A stretch of 64,000 bases of DNA from Chromobotia macracanthus. Its lineage: Eukaryota > Chordata > Actinopteri > Cypriniformes > Botiidae. Location: assembly GCA_036877525.1 (NCBI GenBank), contig JAZGTH010000001.1:6024001-6088000 (forward strand), written 5' to 3'. The notes below the pieces were generated by a model. It was not told the origin of the DNA. It did not search any database and saw only the letters and a program-made list of their open reading frames with translations. The translations under genes were made by a program, and so were the position numbers. Each line of letters begins with the position of its first letter. Within the stretch, counting starts at the first letter, position 1. Below are positions 11,181-24,100 of the stretch, piece after piece.

Positions 11181-12337
11181 TAATACATATATTAAGTCTG
11201 GTGACCGTAGGTAAGACTAACCCTGTCACTTTAGTCAGAAGGGGGCACTACAGAACCTATAGAACACTACAGAAATGTCCAAGCTTTTGTCCACACCTAA
11301 CAGCTGTCCACTATGATGTGTGTACCAAATTTCATGCCAGTTCAAGCATGTTAAGTACCTCAGATACACCTGAATGTGGTTTTAACGGTTCATGTGTTGA
11401 CATGGCAACAACATTTAAGCCATGGAAATTTATATCAGCCATGCCTCTACATTATTATAACCAAGTCTGAAGCTTGGCTAAATTTAAGTTGACAATTTTA
11501 AACTTTTTTTTAAGCAACGCACTTCTTGTTGCTAGTTGGTGACACAATGACTGAGACTCACAATAGTCATATCAATGTCATTAGCCCACCACGATAAAAA
11601 CAATAATAGTAATAATAAACAAAACCTTGAAAAAGGAATACAAATAATTCTTAAGAAAACAATACTTTCAGTGCTTGGACCATAATGAAAAGTGAAAATA
11701 TATGTCCTTATACTGGGATACAAAGATGGAAATCCAGTGGCTTACCGACAGCCAAAACACTCACTACCAACATTGCAATAACCTGGCCAGGTCATCTCCG
11801 CTTCGGTTGGCGGAAAATGTCAGTGTGTCTCCTCAAAGCAGCTGCATTAGGAACGATGATCGCTGATGCCGAGCTCAGTGACATGACTTCACTCAAGCAT
11901 GAAGTGTTTAATGAACTAGAACTGCTTCTCGAGTTTGAGAGTGCCGGTGAACATAAGAAGCACCATCCGCAAATGGAGCATCTCCTTCTGTGCCAGAGAA
12001 GGCTTTCAATAGAACTGTATCGTCTCGCAAAAACCCAGAGAAACTGTATGAAGCTTTCAACTTACAGCATAAAGAAAACGAGTAAGAAGTAAGAGATGGA
12101 TTTGGAGCGCAATATTGATGAGAATGCATAATCATCTAAAGACCCTCACATTCCTAAAAGATTCAGATGTAAGCTTGAGTCATCGAAAATACATACATTT
12201 GTCCAGCCACTAGGTCTGAGAGAAAAAACAAAACTCTTAGACAGGAGATATCTCACTCAGAGAAGACCCTGTACTATCAGAGGAGTCTGGTGGCAGTTAA
12301 AAAGTCTCAACTGAAAAAATGACAGGCAGTTGTTTAG

Positions 12338-13880
12338 TTGAACATTCGGCATGAATTGACACAGTGTTTGACAAAAAATAGCCCTGCTTTTGTAACAGAG
12401 AACATGGTTACTCTTGAGACAGTTGAAATGGATATAATAAACTTTACTGGTCAAGAGTTTAGCAGTAAAGAGGACTGTGTGGATGACATGTATTCTGGGG
12501 CAATCACGACCAACGATCAGAGTATCATTGTAGCTATTTAAAATGGAATATTGACCCTAGCTGCCACACTGGAGGGCTACGCATGCAAGGAGGATAAAAT
12601 TATAGGCTTAAAAGTGCATTTGGGGGTGAGAGACAATGAAGACCTTGTGCTGCTGAACTGTGATGGGGGAAGTAAATCCATTGGTAAAATCAGCAATGTT
12701 ATCACAAGTCAGCAAGGTGAGTCTGATTTAGAGTTGATTTTAACTAATAACTGTACACTTTCAGAAATGGGAGTTAGTGTGGATTCTTGCCCATCAATTA
12801 AGCAAGAAGGAACATTTTGTGTAATTGAAGATGGTAATATTATTTGTCCAAGTACACAAAGCAAAATGCAAAAAAAAGCAAAAAAGTTGTTCCAGCTCTT
12901 TTGACATCCGTCAAAACCTTAAAATTCATTTGGTTTTGCATACTGATGATCAGCGTCCCTTCAAGTGCACAGTGGAGGGCTGTGGTTGGTCTTTCACAAT
13001 GCCTTTGCGAACTCAAACGGCATCTGTATCTCATGACAAAGTGCAGCTTTTTAAATGTTAATGGGAAAATTGTGGTCGCTGTTTCACCACAGTCTACAAT
13101 CTAAAAGCTCATGTTAAATCCCATGACCAGAAAATTGCATTTGTCTATTAAGCATGTGGTGAGAGGTTTCACACTGCCACAAGACTTACAAATCATCACA
13201 GAACACACTTTGAACCAGAGAGACCACATAAGTGCGAGTTTCCAGGTTAGTTAAATGTGCGTTATATTGGTTTAATATCTAAGCCCACAATGACACCAAA
13301 ATTAAAGACATGTTAAAAATGCTAACACTTTTTTTGTCCTTCTAAGGACTGAGAAGACCTTTAGCACCCTGTTCTCCCACAACAGAAGGCATTTCAGAGA
13401 AATGGGGCAGTTTTCTTGCAACTATCCCGGCTGTGATAAGCAATATGACAAGGCCTTTCAACTTAAAATACATCTCCACAATCATACAGGTAAAAGACAC
13501 ACATAGGTATTGTATAGCTATAGGTACATGTCAATTTTATTTTATACTAGTCCTCTCCCTTTCTGTCTAATGTGAAAGGCCTTTTGTTTGTGAATCTGAC
13601 TCCTGTGGAGTCACTTTTACCAGCGTGTCAAAATTACTCTGGCACAAACAGCGAGAAACAGAAGAATAAAGTTAAAAAGTGTGTTTGACATTTCCAGTGT
13701 TTTAGTAGATCTTGAGATGTTTCATTCTTTTGCTTCAGAAAGCACAATGATGACAGGCGATTTGCATGTCCAGAGGAAGGCTGCAGGAAATCCTTCACAC
13801 GGGCTGAGCACCTGAAGGGCCACAGTATCACACACCTGGGCACACCAAGCCATTTGAATTCCCTGTAGAAGGTCACGGTC
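12338..13880 (+). pseudogene. zxdc: zxdc-like zinc-finger gene, degenerate unprocessed pseudogene (zinc-finger part)
   Basis: ZXD-family proteins have an array of C2H2 fingers and regulate transcription with CIITA. The finger array is plain but broken. Segments include QRPFKCTVEGCGWSFT, CGRCFTTVYNLKAHVKSHD, THFEPERPHKCEFPG, FSCNYPGCDKQYDKAF, HNDDRRFACPEEGC and FTRAEHLKGHSITHLGT, all typical of ZXDA/B/C. Introns with GT/AG borders interrupt it (donor after 13245; acceptor near 13346), so this is not a retrocopy. Lesions: stops at 12539-12541, 13059-13061 and 13149-13151, a stop near 13665, and frameshifts near 12885, 13005, 13030 and 13350. Upstream frames (12338-12890) carry an acidic region ending near the fingers. 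Sequencing error is unlikely because rae1 and uqcrc1 next door are clean. Confidence 0.85.
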
Positions 13881-14297
13881 TTAGAAGTTGATTAACTCAG
13901 TAATGGTTTAATTTGTCAATCCTATTGTGTTAATTTAAGAAGCTGCTAAATATATTAACACTCAGCTTAGGATGTGTAAAAAATGTGTGCTGTAGCTAAT
14001 AGCTATTTAGGAGTTCTGATTCAGATTTTTTAAAAATGGCATATAGCTGGGTGCAATATACACTTCTCATCACGCAGCAGCCTCAAGACACATGCTTAAA
14101 CACCACTGTCTCAGTCCAGGTATCACACACTTAACATCAGTTCAGGCCTAAGTACTATGGAGCAAGATTTAGGGATTAGTTTTGGGGTTTTGAGCTTAGT
14201 TCACCCAAAATTAAGAAAATCATTCATTTGTGTTTTTTAACAGCATTTTTGTGTGAAATATACACAATATTTTGTGTTTTTTTCTGATCTTCCTGTA

Positions 14298-14490
14298 GAT
14301 GTTTAGAGTCAATCTGATAGCACTGTGACTCTGGCACCCAGCTGTGAGCTGACAAGCACTACACAGGTAGTGAATGGCCTTTCTGGCCCCGCAGGACCAG
14401 AACTCTGCAGCCTTGACTTCTCCCTTTTATCCAGTGTCCCTGCATGTCTAGGAACAAACAGCTATTTCGTTGGGGCCTAATGGCAACTCT
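14298..14490 (+). pseudogene. Possible post-finger exon of the zxdc-like pseudogene
   Basis: After a CTGTAG acceptor-like site, one frame reads SDSTVTLAPSCELTSTTQ, then a Ser/Leu-rich stretch with FSLLSSVPACLGTNS. It carries a stop (TAG) near its start and a TAA at the end. Position and composition fit the region C-terminal to the fingers in ZXD proteins, but I cannot match it residue by residue. Confidence 0.4.
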
Positions 14491-14540
14491 GGTTATTGTT
14501 GCCATTATATGCCATTATTAGGCAGGGTGGACAGTGGGCA

Positions 14541-14597
14541 GAAAAGTACAGAGATGTACTTTTCACACTCAATTCAGTACACACTGAATTGAGTGTG
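14541..14597. repeat. Two abutting perfect hairpins
   Basis: First hairpin 14541-14564: GAAAAGTACA, loop GAGA, TGTACTTTTC. Second hairpin 14564-14597: CACACTCAATTCAG, loop TACACA, CTGAATTGAGTGTG. Both stems are perfect and they share one base. Confidence 0.9.
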
Positions 14598-15289
14598 TTT
14601 GTTGGATGACCCTTCCTCTGATGAATCCTTGGCTTTCTGGTTGAGTTCTAAGACTTCATGTGCGCACTCACAGCTCATGGTGGATCTGCCAGACAACATC
14701 TTACAGGTTCATGTTGCATTCTTCTAGCACTCATTCATTTCACTGATTTATTGCAAATCCTTTTCTTAGTTAAAGGGGATAGAAAATGCTCGAGCTTTCC
14801 TGTGTTTGTTAACCTTTTTTTTGCTCTTTTTAAGAGCATGTATAGTTTAGTATAGTTTATCCTTAAAATGTTTTTACTTCAGGTACAGAGCTGAAAATGG
14901 CATGGATTCCTAATGACATTAGTTTATTCAATGATTGTAGTGCAAAATGTGTAGATTTAAGCACCACAATGCTAAGAGCACTTTACAGTTATGAAATTGA
15001 GGCAGTTAAAGACAAGCACCAGATGCTAGAAGTTTTCTATCTGACCAGTGACCTATGAGGTGTTATTATCTGACATGTGACTTTTGAGGTGTTACAAGTC
15101 ACACTGGCTGGTGCAATGACAGAGCCTTGTGGTTTTCAAAAAGTGCAAATAGAATAATACTCATCAACGTATGGAGGCCCACACAAACTGTCTCTGGAGG
15201 TGCTAGAGTTTGGCTAGAGTTTGGAATTTGGTATTTTATAACAGTATAATTTAACAAAACATTTTTGTTTTATTGTATCTGTTAGTGTT

Positions 15290-16400
15290 CTTATTATTGT
15301 TCTTTCTGATCGCTCTTTAGTCTATGACAGCTCATAGAACCACATGGTAAAAAGTTACAAAATTTGGCACACAGATAGAGTACAGTCTGTAATTTAACCA
15401 TACCAAATTTGGAGTGTTCCTCTTTGGCCACCAGCAGTTCAAAGTTCAAAGTCCTCTGACTCATAAGTCCTAGAACCAAATTCTTCTCTTCCTCTAATTT
15501 CTTGAATGATGATTTAATTGCCCCATGACATCATTTTCTGTTATGAAAATTTTCCTGCTTTTTTTAACTCCTAAGGCATTTGTCCGATTTGCACAAAATT
15601 CGGTATGTAGCATCTAGGCACACTGTAGACAAAAAGTTATCAAAATCTTTTTGATAAACCCGACCTGAATGATGCACAAACAAATTTAATGGAAAGCATT
15701 AAAAATAGCAGTCATACATGTATCATTGCAATGCTTTTGTGTATTGACATGAAACTTAGTTTCATCACAGCGCCACCTACTGGTGCTAAAATAGGAAAAT
15801 GGCTGTTTGTCCTTATAACTTTTGAATGCTTTGTCCTAAAATCATGAGGGTGTCTATAGATTTTTAAGGTACACAGTATCGACCATTTTGAATTTTGTTG
15901 TAAAATGCAATATCTTAAAACACAATTGAGTATCATTATGAAAATTGGTATGGTTTACTGGGATCATGTTCTAAAGGTGCATGCAAAGTTTGGGGCCAGC
16001 ACCCCGTAGTGGTCAAATGATGTAATTAAATTCATTAAAATGCTTTTAACCTTTGATAAATTTGTCTGATTGTCATATGTTTGCTGTTTATAGATTCCTT
16101 GGCTCATGCCAAGTACTGTCAATTTGTCTGTAAATTTGTCATTATCAACCATATTTCCTGTCGGCCATTTTGAGTTATGTACAACAACTTGGCAGTACGT
16201 CCGATCTGCATAAATTTTGCATGCATTATCTAGGTACACCACTGGGAAATTTTTTTAGGAATATTGAAATTGTTAGTTTTGATACTTATGGTATCAACAT
16301 TTTTTGACCAAATGATTGTTGAATGACACCTCAACAATTTTGCCTCATCAAAATTTGGTGACCTTGCCACTTATTTATCAAAATAATAAACCATTTTTTG
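15290..16400. repeat. Dispersed repeat with repeated modules (rRGCGCCACCTACTGG type)
   Basis: Contains phrases that recur in fish repeats: AAAATTTGGCACACAGAT, GGCCACCAGCAGTTCAAAG, TTGTCCGATTTGCACAAAA, ACAGCGCCACCTACTGGTG and TGTCCTTATAACTTTTGAA. GTCCGATTTGCAC and GTCCGATCTGCAT modules occur twice (about 15582 and 16200), as do TCGGTATGTAGCATCTAGG-like and GCATTATCTAGGTACACCA. No coding frame. It resembles the block at 49490-50580 in style, but identity was not measured. Confidence 0.5.
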
Positions 16401-16815
16401 TTGTAAGAAATTTTGTTTAAATAATTTTAATTTTTTTATTATTTTTATTGTAACAATTTTAATTTTGTTGTAAGTAATTTTAGTCTTTTCTTAATATCCT
16501 AATTAGTGATGTACACAAATATTTCACTTTGGCTAGACCAAATAATTGGAATTATATTTGTGTTAACTAAAATTTCAATGACAAAATCAATGACATTGAT
16601 TTTGATACTGCATACCAGTAAATAAAAACCCACACAACTCATTTTTTGTTTTATTTTCTGTTAAAATTAGAAGTGGGTTTTTTTATCAGGTAAGAGATTA
16701 AAATGGAATTTCAGTTCATTGCAATGTTGTATGTATATCCTGCTGTAATTTCTTTGGTAATTGTAATATTGTATTTTAAAAATGTTTGTGCTATTGTGAT
16801 TATTTTTGTACATAG

Positions 16816-16902
16816 GAAGCCACAGCCATGACTCAAGATGAAAATGGATCTGATAACTCCCAGTTCACTGGCAGCACCATCAACCTACAAGATCTGGAGT
16901 AA
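16816..16902 (+). pseudogene. Candidate last coding exon of the zxdc-like locus
   Basis: Follows the acceptor TACATAG and runs open to a TAA at 16900-16902. The end reads DNSQFTGSTINLQDLE. A normal 3' UTR with AATAAA at 17180-17185 follows. The intact C-terminal look and the position before rae1 fit the tail of the zxdc-like gene; the assignment is inference. Confidence 0.45.
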
Positions 16903-17179
16903 TAGAATCATGAAGTGCTACTCCTCGGCCAGCTGTGACCCCTCTCACCAACTAACAACAAACTGTGGTCTTTAACTGTCTTTACCTTTAGTGAGTCTGA
17001 TTTGACTGAAGATTAATATTTATTTGCCTTAATTTGTAAGAGTGGCTTTGTGCTCTGTGTGGGTGCTCTGACATGTTGAGCTATGTTGCTCATGGGAAAC
17101 CCAGGTTTGGCCTTGATCATATTCCAATCTGTAAACCCCCTGCGATTCTGTCTTTTTGCTTCTGTGCCTTTCTGCTATC

Positions 17180-17185
17180 AATAAA
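17180..17185 (+). terminator. Polyadenylation signal AATAAA (zxdc-like locus)
   Basis: AATAAA about 280 bases after the candidate last exon, followed by the T/GT-rich stretch GGTTTGTCTTAGG. Confidence 0.45.
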
Positions 17186-17689
17186 AATAGCAAAATGTTT
17201 ACAAAAAAAGGTTTGTCTTAGGTCCTGGTTGACAGCTGTGAAAAAAATTTTGAATGTCTATTTTTGTATGGTTATGTAAGTACAGATACAACTATGGTCC
17301 TTATTTGTGAAAACACAATGTTCTACTTCAAATCATGATATTGAAACTTGGCTTGGTTTACTTGGAAAAAGGTTTAATAGATTGTTTTACGTTCTAATCA
17401 CATTTTTGCCTGTTCCACAAAGACAAAGAAAAATTATCATGCTTTATTTCTGCTCTAAATGTAGTTATTCAAAATACAGCTATAAATGATAAGGTTCTGT
17501 ATATAATAAGCTTTAAATAGTAATTCATTTACATAATATATAAAAACATTCCAGTCATCCATGTCTTTGTTTATTTTCGTTAGCGCAAATGTATTTTTAG
17601 GTTAACAGTAAAGATGCTTTATGCTTACCAAGATCATTTTAACTAGACTAGTAATAAGTAATTTTAACTAGTAATAAGTATTCTATCTC

Positions 17690-18105
17690 GGACAGAGCGA
17701 CACCGGAAACTCGAGGGTAGCGTCATTAAAGCACGCCCTCAAGAACTAAGCGCGACGGAAGTTCGTTGCTTGAGCGTGAGTAGCGCCTTCTGCGGCTATA
17801 GGTGTCAAGGGTGTATGCAAATAATTTGATATTGAAAAGGAGTTTAGCTTTTAAGATACTCCCTTAAATCATGTTATAATCGTTAATGTTGTAATTGTAG
17901 TGATTTTTTAGAGGCGGGTGTTGTTTGTGGTCATATGTCCACATATGTCCAACGTTTTTATTATAGGGAGATTTCAATTAGCTATGTTGTTATATTTGTT
18001 AAGACAAACATGAATTCGCGTGTATCGACATTGCTTTGTTGGCTTGTTATAAAGCCACGTGTTCATGTTATGCATTCTTGTTTGATCAGCTGTTAATTGA
18101 GTGAA
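17690..18105 (+). promoter_or_regulatory. rae1 promoter and 5' UTR region
   Basis: A GC-richer, CpG-containing block with ETS-like cores (ACCGGAAAC near 17702 and GACGGAAGTTCG at 17754-17765) and no TATA box, typical of a housekeeping gene. It precedes the rae1 ATG by up to 400 bases. A 5' UTR intron is possible but its sites were not fixed. Confidence 0.5.
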
Positions 18106-21100
18106 ATGAGTTTATTCGGGACGAGTACGGGCTTTGGGTCCGGGGGAACAGGTGTATTTGGTAGCCCCACCACAGACAGTCATAATCCAATGAAGGTATA
18201 ATAAACACGAATATTATATCCATATAAGCTTTTGTAGATGTTTATGCATTGGGTGATAAGATTATCACTGATAATAGGATGTTGAAGTGACATCGCCCCC
18301 CGATGACAGCATAAGTTGTTTGGCTTTCAGTCCTCCTACGATGCCAGGAAACTTTCTAATCGGAGGCTCTTGGGCCAATGATGTAAGGCTTTGACTTAAT
18401 AGTTCCGCTTATTTTAAATGCAATATTTTCATATGTATTTAATGTTTATCTCAACTTTCAATGTCTGCTTCAGAGCTGTCTAATATTAATATAAAATGTT
18501 TTCAAGGTAGCCCAGCAAATATGTGGGTTATTTGTTTATTTAAAAAAAATATTTATTTATTTATCTTATTGCTTAACTTAGATGTGTTTTGAAAATTCTT
18601 GGTCTTTAAAAGATACATTTGCATGTTTTCTATGATCTCAGGTGCGGTGCTGGGAGGTTCAAGATAATGGTCAAACTGTCCCTAAAGCTCAGCAGATGCA
18701 CACAGGCCCAGTGCTGGATGTGTGCTGGAGTGATGTAAGATCACGTACATAATGATGTACTGTGATGTCTGTATTTTTTAAAGCATCTTAGGAGGGACAG
18801 GTGCTATTTTAAACATACATGGCACATTCCTAAAAGTAAGGTTCTTGCAGAGGCAAGAAAAAGATGTGTAAACAAGAAAGAACTGAAGAATGCAGTTACA
18901 AGCACTTAAAGTGGAATAGACAGAACAACTTAAAAGTTAACTCATCATAATTGTTATTCAGTTATACAAGCACACAGAGGACAAAACAAGTAATGTGCGG
19001 TGTGCAACAATGAAGATAATTTTACAGCAAAGCTTAACCGGATAGTTCGCCCAATGAAAATGTACTATTATTCACTTTCAGGTCATCCAGGGTATAGATG
19101 ACATTTTTTAATTGTCATTAAGTAGAACAGTATATAGATTTTTAACTGAAAATGTGGACCTTTTGTTTCATAAAATGCCAGTCTGCGACTGGCTGCCATG
19201 TCTTTAAGAGTTATAGCCTATACAAAATGAATCCTGGTGGCTCCTGACAACATGTTGAGGTTTTGGGACAGGATTTGATGTCTGGATTTAGTTCTGCATG
19301 TATTTGTTTACAGTGATGCATTGTGCTAGTGTATTAAATAGTGATGCACCGAAATGAAAATTGGGCTGAAACAGTAAAAAATGACGATGAGCTTGGCCAC
19401 TTGCTGGATGACAGTCCACACGAGATTCTTCTCAAACGGAAGGCTGCGTCCTAGTAAGGCTGAATATCTTGGCTGCCACATCACCAAGTGCTGTCGAAGG
19501 ATGCATGAAGTGTATCAAATGAGAATTGAGAATGCACACATTCTCAAAACATTGCAACATTAGTTGTCACTTTCTTTGCCCAATTTGTTTTATGAAATAT
19601 AAGATGTTTTCAGAGATGAAGGCATTTGTGTTCTGTTATTTGTTTGTAAATTAACTTCAAAATGCTAAACTGCCCATTTTATAAAGCACTGTGACAACGG
19701 CAGGGGTGGAAACCATAATTTCTACACTCTCATTCTAGTGTTTAATGCTGAGGAGGACTCTTGTCTGGAAGTCTTGGACTGGTCTAGGAAAGATGCAGCC
19801 TTCTTTTGAGAAACACCCACAAACTTCTGAAAACTACATCATCAGTTACTGAAAGAGCTGCTGATCATTCACATATTTGTGAAGAGTCTGTTGCATTTCA
19901 CAAGAAAATATGAGCTCAGCTTTAAAATGTGTGTGAGTTAATGCGCTTGATTTCTGTTAATAGAGAAACATAAAAGCATTTTCTGTCAGTTGGTTTTGAG
20001 TTTTTTTTTTTTTGCTTATTCTTGATATATTTATACGTTTTTATTCATTGTTATGACGGACCGACATCATCTTCATTTGATAATGGCTAGCATGAGTTTG
20101 AGCACTGATGGGAGAAGCAGGGCACCAGATTTTTTGTTTCTTTTTCCTTAAAAAAAACAAATACTGAATTTTCAGTGCATCCCTAGTATAAAATAAAGCA
20201 ATTTATATAATTACTAGTGATGCATTCTCTTACCTGGCTTTGCTCTGTTTTCTGTAAAAACAGGATGGTAGTAAAGTTTTTACAGCCTCCTGTGACAAAA
20301 CTGCTAAGATGTGGGATCTGAACAGCAATCAGGCCATCCAGATAGCGCAAGTAAGCAGCTTCATTCATGCTTACATTTTAAATAACATATAAACAAGTTA
20401 AATTATTTGATGTACATAACTTAAGTACATTTACATTGTTTACAATTGCATTTGTTTACAGTATCATTAACATGTTACAACCTTTCCTGTGGTCAGCATG
20501 AAGGCCCAATCAGGACGATTCACTGGATTAAGGCCCCAAACTACAGCTGTGTAATGAGTGGCAGCTGGGACAAAACATTGAAGGTGCTGAAACATCTATG
20601 ATCATTACTCCAAGGACTGTGCAGAACTGCTGCTTTTCACATTAAGTATTTAAAACTGTTTTAACATTAGGATCCTTTGCTTTGTTTTTATTTACAGTTT
20701 TGGGATACGCGTTCTCCAAATCCAATGATGTCCCTTCAGATGCCAGAGAGATGTTATTGTGCAGATGTGGTAAAGTAGTCTTAATTGTAATAGTTTAAGC
20801 ATGGATTTGGAGGATTTTATTGTTTTTCTCTTTGGTAAACCTTTTTCTAATTTAACAGCTGTGCCTTAACGTCTTCCATAGAGCAGTTGCACGTCTGACA
20901 TATCTGGTGGACTACAAACAGTGTGCATTCAAATTCAGACTCAATGTTTTCTAGAAACATACACCAATGGTGTCTGTTGGCAGCATCCAGCCATAATTTT
21001 TTAAAGCAGCTCAAATTCTGTTTCTTTATTCTGTGTACTTTCTAGCCGATGTTGTTCAGTAATAAGTATTACTGAACAACATGTAATAAGTTTGTATTTT

Positions 21101-24100
21101 TGAGGTTTAACAGGTTAAAAACTAGGTTACAAATAGAGAAGTTACAAAACAAAGCTATTTTTTTCTCTACACCAACCTGCAAACTAGTGCACCACAGTGC
21201 AAAATCCTTATGGTGATTAGGTTCTTTTGAGGTCTTGCATAGAGAAAGACCCTTCCTGTGTGCATTGCCTGTGCTTTGTCCTAACCGCAACACGATGTGG
21301 TGCTTCTTGCCCAGAGTGCAACTGGCTTTCCATTTGTGTTACAGGTATATCCTATGGCAGTTGTGGCCACTGCAGAACGTGGTCTTATTGTTTACCACCT
21401 GGAAAATCAGCCCTCAGAGTTTCGACGTATAGATTCACCTCTGAAACATCAGGTCAGTGTTATTTCATTTCTGAACACTCAATTCAATTAGAATTAATTG
21501 AATGGTAAATTCATAAAGTGAACAGCAGAGCTTTTTCATAAGAAAATGGTACAGATAGATACGTTTGGATTAAATTTTTACTAAAACAGTTTAAAAGTAC
21601 TTTTCTGCTTAAAAATTAACAAAAAAACAGTTATTGAGCAAGCAGATGAAACACTAATATTCAAAACTGTCTTCTTAGCATTGTGAATCAGGGTAAGGTA
21701 AGTTTATAATAATTATTTATAATTTGAGTTGTTGAGTTCCATTTGACTGCAAATGTCATTCGTCGGCATGGTTGTGTCAAGTCTGTAAACAGAAAGAAGA
21801 TGCAGCAATTATATTGTGTGTGTGGTTTTTGAGGATGGTGGACCAATTGTAGCTCATTCTTAAAGTTCCACTAATTATTTACACTGTTGAATCTAGGAAG
21901 CATAAATAAGTTAATAATTTTGATGCTACACTTCAAACGCAAGGGGAATGGCAATCTACATCAATAGTATAGAGAGAGGCCATGCCATGCTTTTCTCTCT
22001 TACTATGTCAAAACCAGCAAGTCAGTTTTAGCCTACATAACAGCATAATGTCACCTGAATGTGTTTATCAACACTACACATAACTATCTAGTCGTGTAAG
22101 TCATAAGAGTTTTGCGTTCACTTACCTTGTGGTTTATCTTTGTTTACTATTTCACTTTCACTAGTAACAAGCTTTACTGGTGACATCTTGTAGTCCTGTA
22201 ATACTTCGGGACTACAATTGTAGTGTAGAATTTTAGTATTTCAGTAACTGTACATCAAGTCATTTTAAAAATAATTTTGATAGTCTTTACTTTTTTGTGA
22301 AACATGTAAGCTTAATCTTCAGCCTAGTTTGTATGACAAAGAACACCTGTGACCATAACACTATTTCCATATTTTTACATTGATCTGTGCTGACGTACCT
22401 TTATTACCTTGCTCTTTCATACTCTTGGAAGGGTATTTTAACTGCGTTGTAGATCCATCGATAGACTAGACTCCTCCACAAGGTGTCAGATTAAGTAAAT
22501 CTCAAGAGTTATTGGAGAGAACAGTGTACTGAGGAGAAAATTCTGATTTTGGAGAGAGATTTCAAATCGTCACCTTCCAGAGGTGTGTCCCAACAGCTTA
22601 ATACAGACCGATTGGCTTTAGATCAGTTATTAACCAAGGCAGAATCATCTATTTTCTTTACCAGACACAGACTTTAAACCTGGACATCTTGCACGGTTGG
22701 CAAGAGGGAGTATAGAGACTAATGTAATCCCATCCTTAAAGGATAGATCTGGGTTAATAGTTTGGAACACAAACACATTAATAAAATTATGAAAGACTTA
22801 ATAAATTCTTTACTCATCAGAATGTCACTCTGCATGGTGATGGTCTGAAAAAGAGAAAATATCCAGTGAGCGGCAGCTGTGTGGACGAAAATGCCTTGTT
22901 GATGTCAGAGGTTAGAGGAGAATGGGCAGACTGGTTAGAGATGATAGAAAGGCAACAGTAACTCAAATAACCACTCGTTACAACCAAGGTGTGCAGAATG
23001 CCATCTCTGAATGCACAACACATCGAACCCTGAACCAGATGGGCAACAGCAGCAGAAGACCACACTGGGTGCTGCTCCTGTCAGCTAATAACAGGAAACG
23101 GAGGCTACAATTTGCACAGGCTCACCAAAATTGGACAATAGAAGACTGGAAAACCATTGCCTGGTCTGATGAGTCTTGATTTCTGCTGTGATATTCAGAT
23201 AGAAGGGTCAGAATTTGGCGTAAAGAACATAAGCATGGATCCATCCTGCCTTGTCTCAACGGTTCAGGCTGTTGCTGTAATGGTGTGGGGGATATTTTCT
23301 TGGTACACTTTGGGCCCCTTAGTACCAATTGAGCATTGTTTAAACGCCACAGCCTACCTGAGTATTGTTGCTGACCTTGTCCATCCCTTTATGACTACAG
23401 TGTACCCATCTTCTGATGGCTACTTCCAGAAGGATAATGCACCATGTCACAAAGCTCAAATCATCTTAGACTTGTTTCTTGAACATGACAATGAGTTCAC
23501 TTTACTCGCATGGCCTCCATAGTCACGAGATCTCAGTCCAATAGAGCACCTTTGGGGCGTGGTGGAACAGGAGATTCACATCATGGATGTGCAGCCGAAA
23601 AAATTTGCAGCAACTGCGTGATGCTATCATGTCAATATGGACCAAAATCTCTGAGGAATGTTTCCAATGCCTTGTTGAGTCTATGCCATGAAGAATTAAG
23701 GCACTTCTAAAGGCAAAAGGGGGTCCAACCTGGTACTAGCAAGGTGTACCTAATGAAGTGGCCAGTGAGTGTAAGGAGACTTTTGAATGTTATACAGTAT
23801 ACCAATCGACAACACTGTGAGGTGAATTCTGTATCTTTAGATATAGAGAAAGCTTTTGATAGGGTAGAGTGGGGCTACCTGTTTAAGGCTTTGTAGAGGT
23901 GAATTTCTGAAATGGATTTAAACTATCTACCGTTTCCCTATGTCCTGTGTTATTACTAATAGTCTACAGTCAGATCCTTTCCCACTCGCTAGAGGCACCA
24001 GAAAGAGCTGCCCGCTGAACGATCTCTTGTTTGCACTGGCTCTAGAACCTCTTGTGGAGGCTATTAGACAGCATAGAGATATAAAGAGATTATCAATAGG

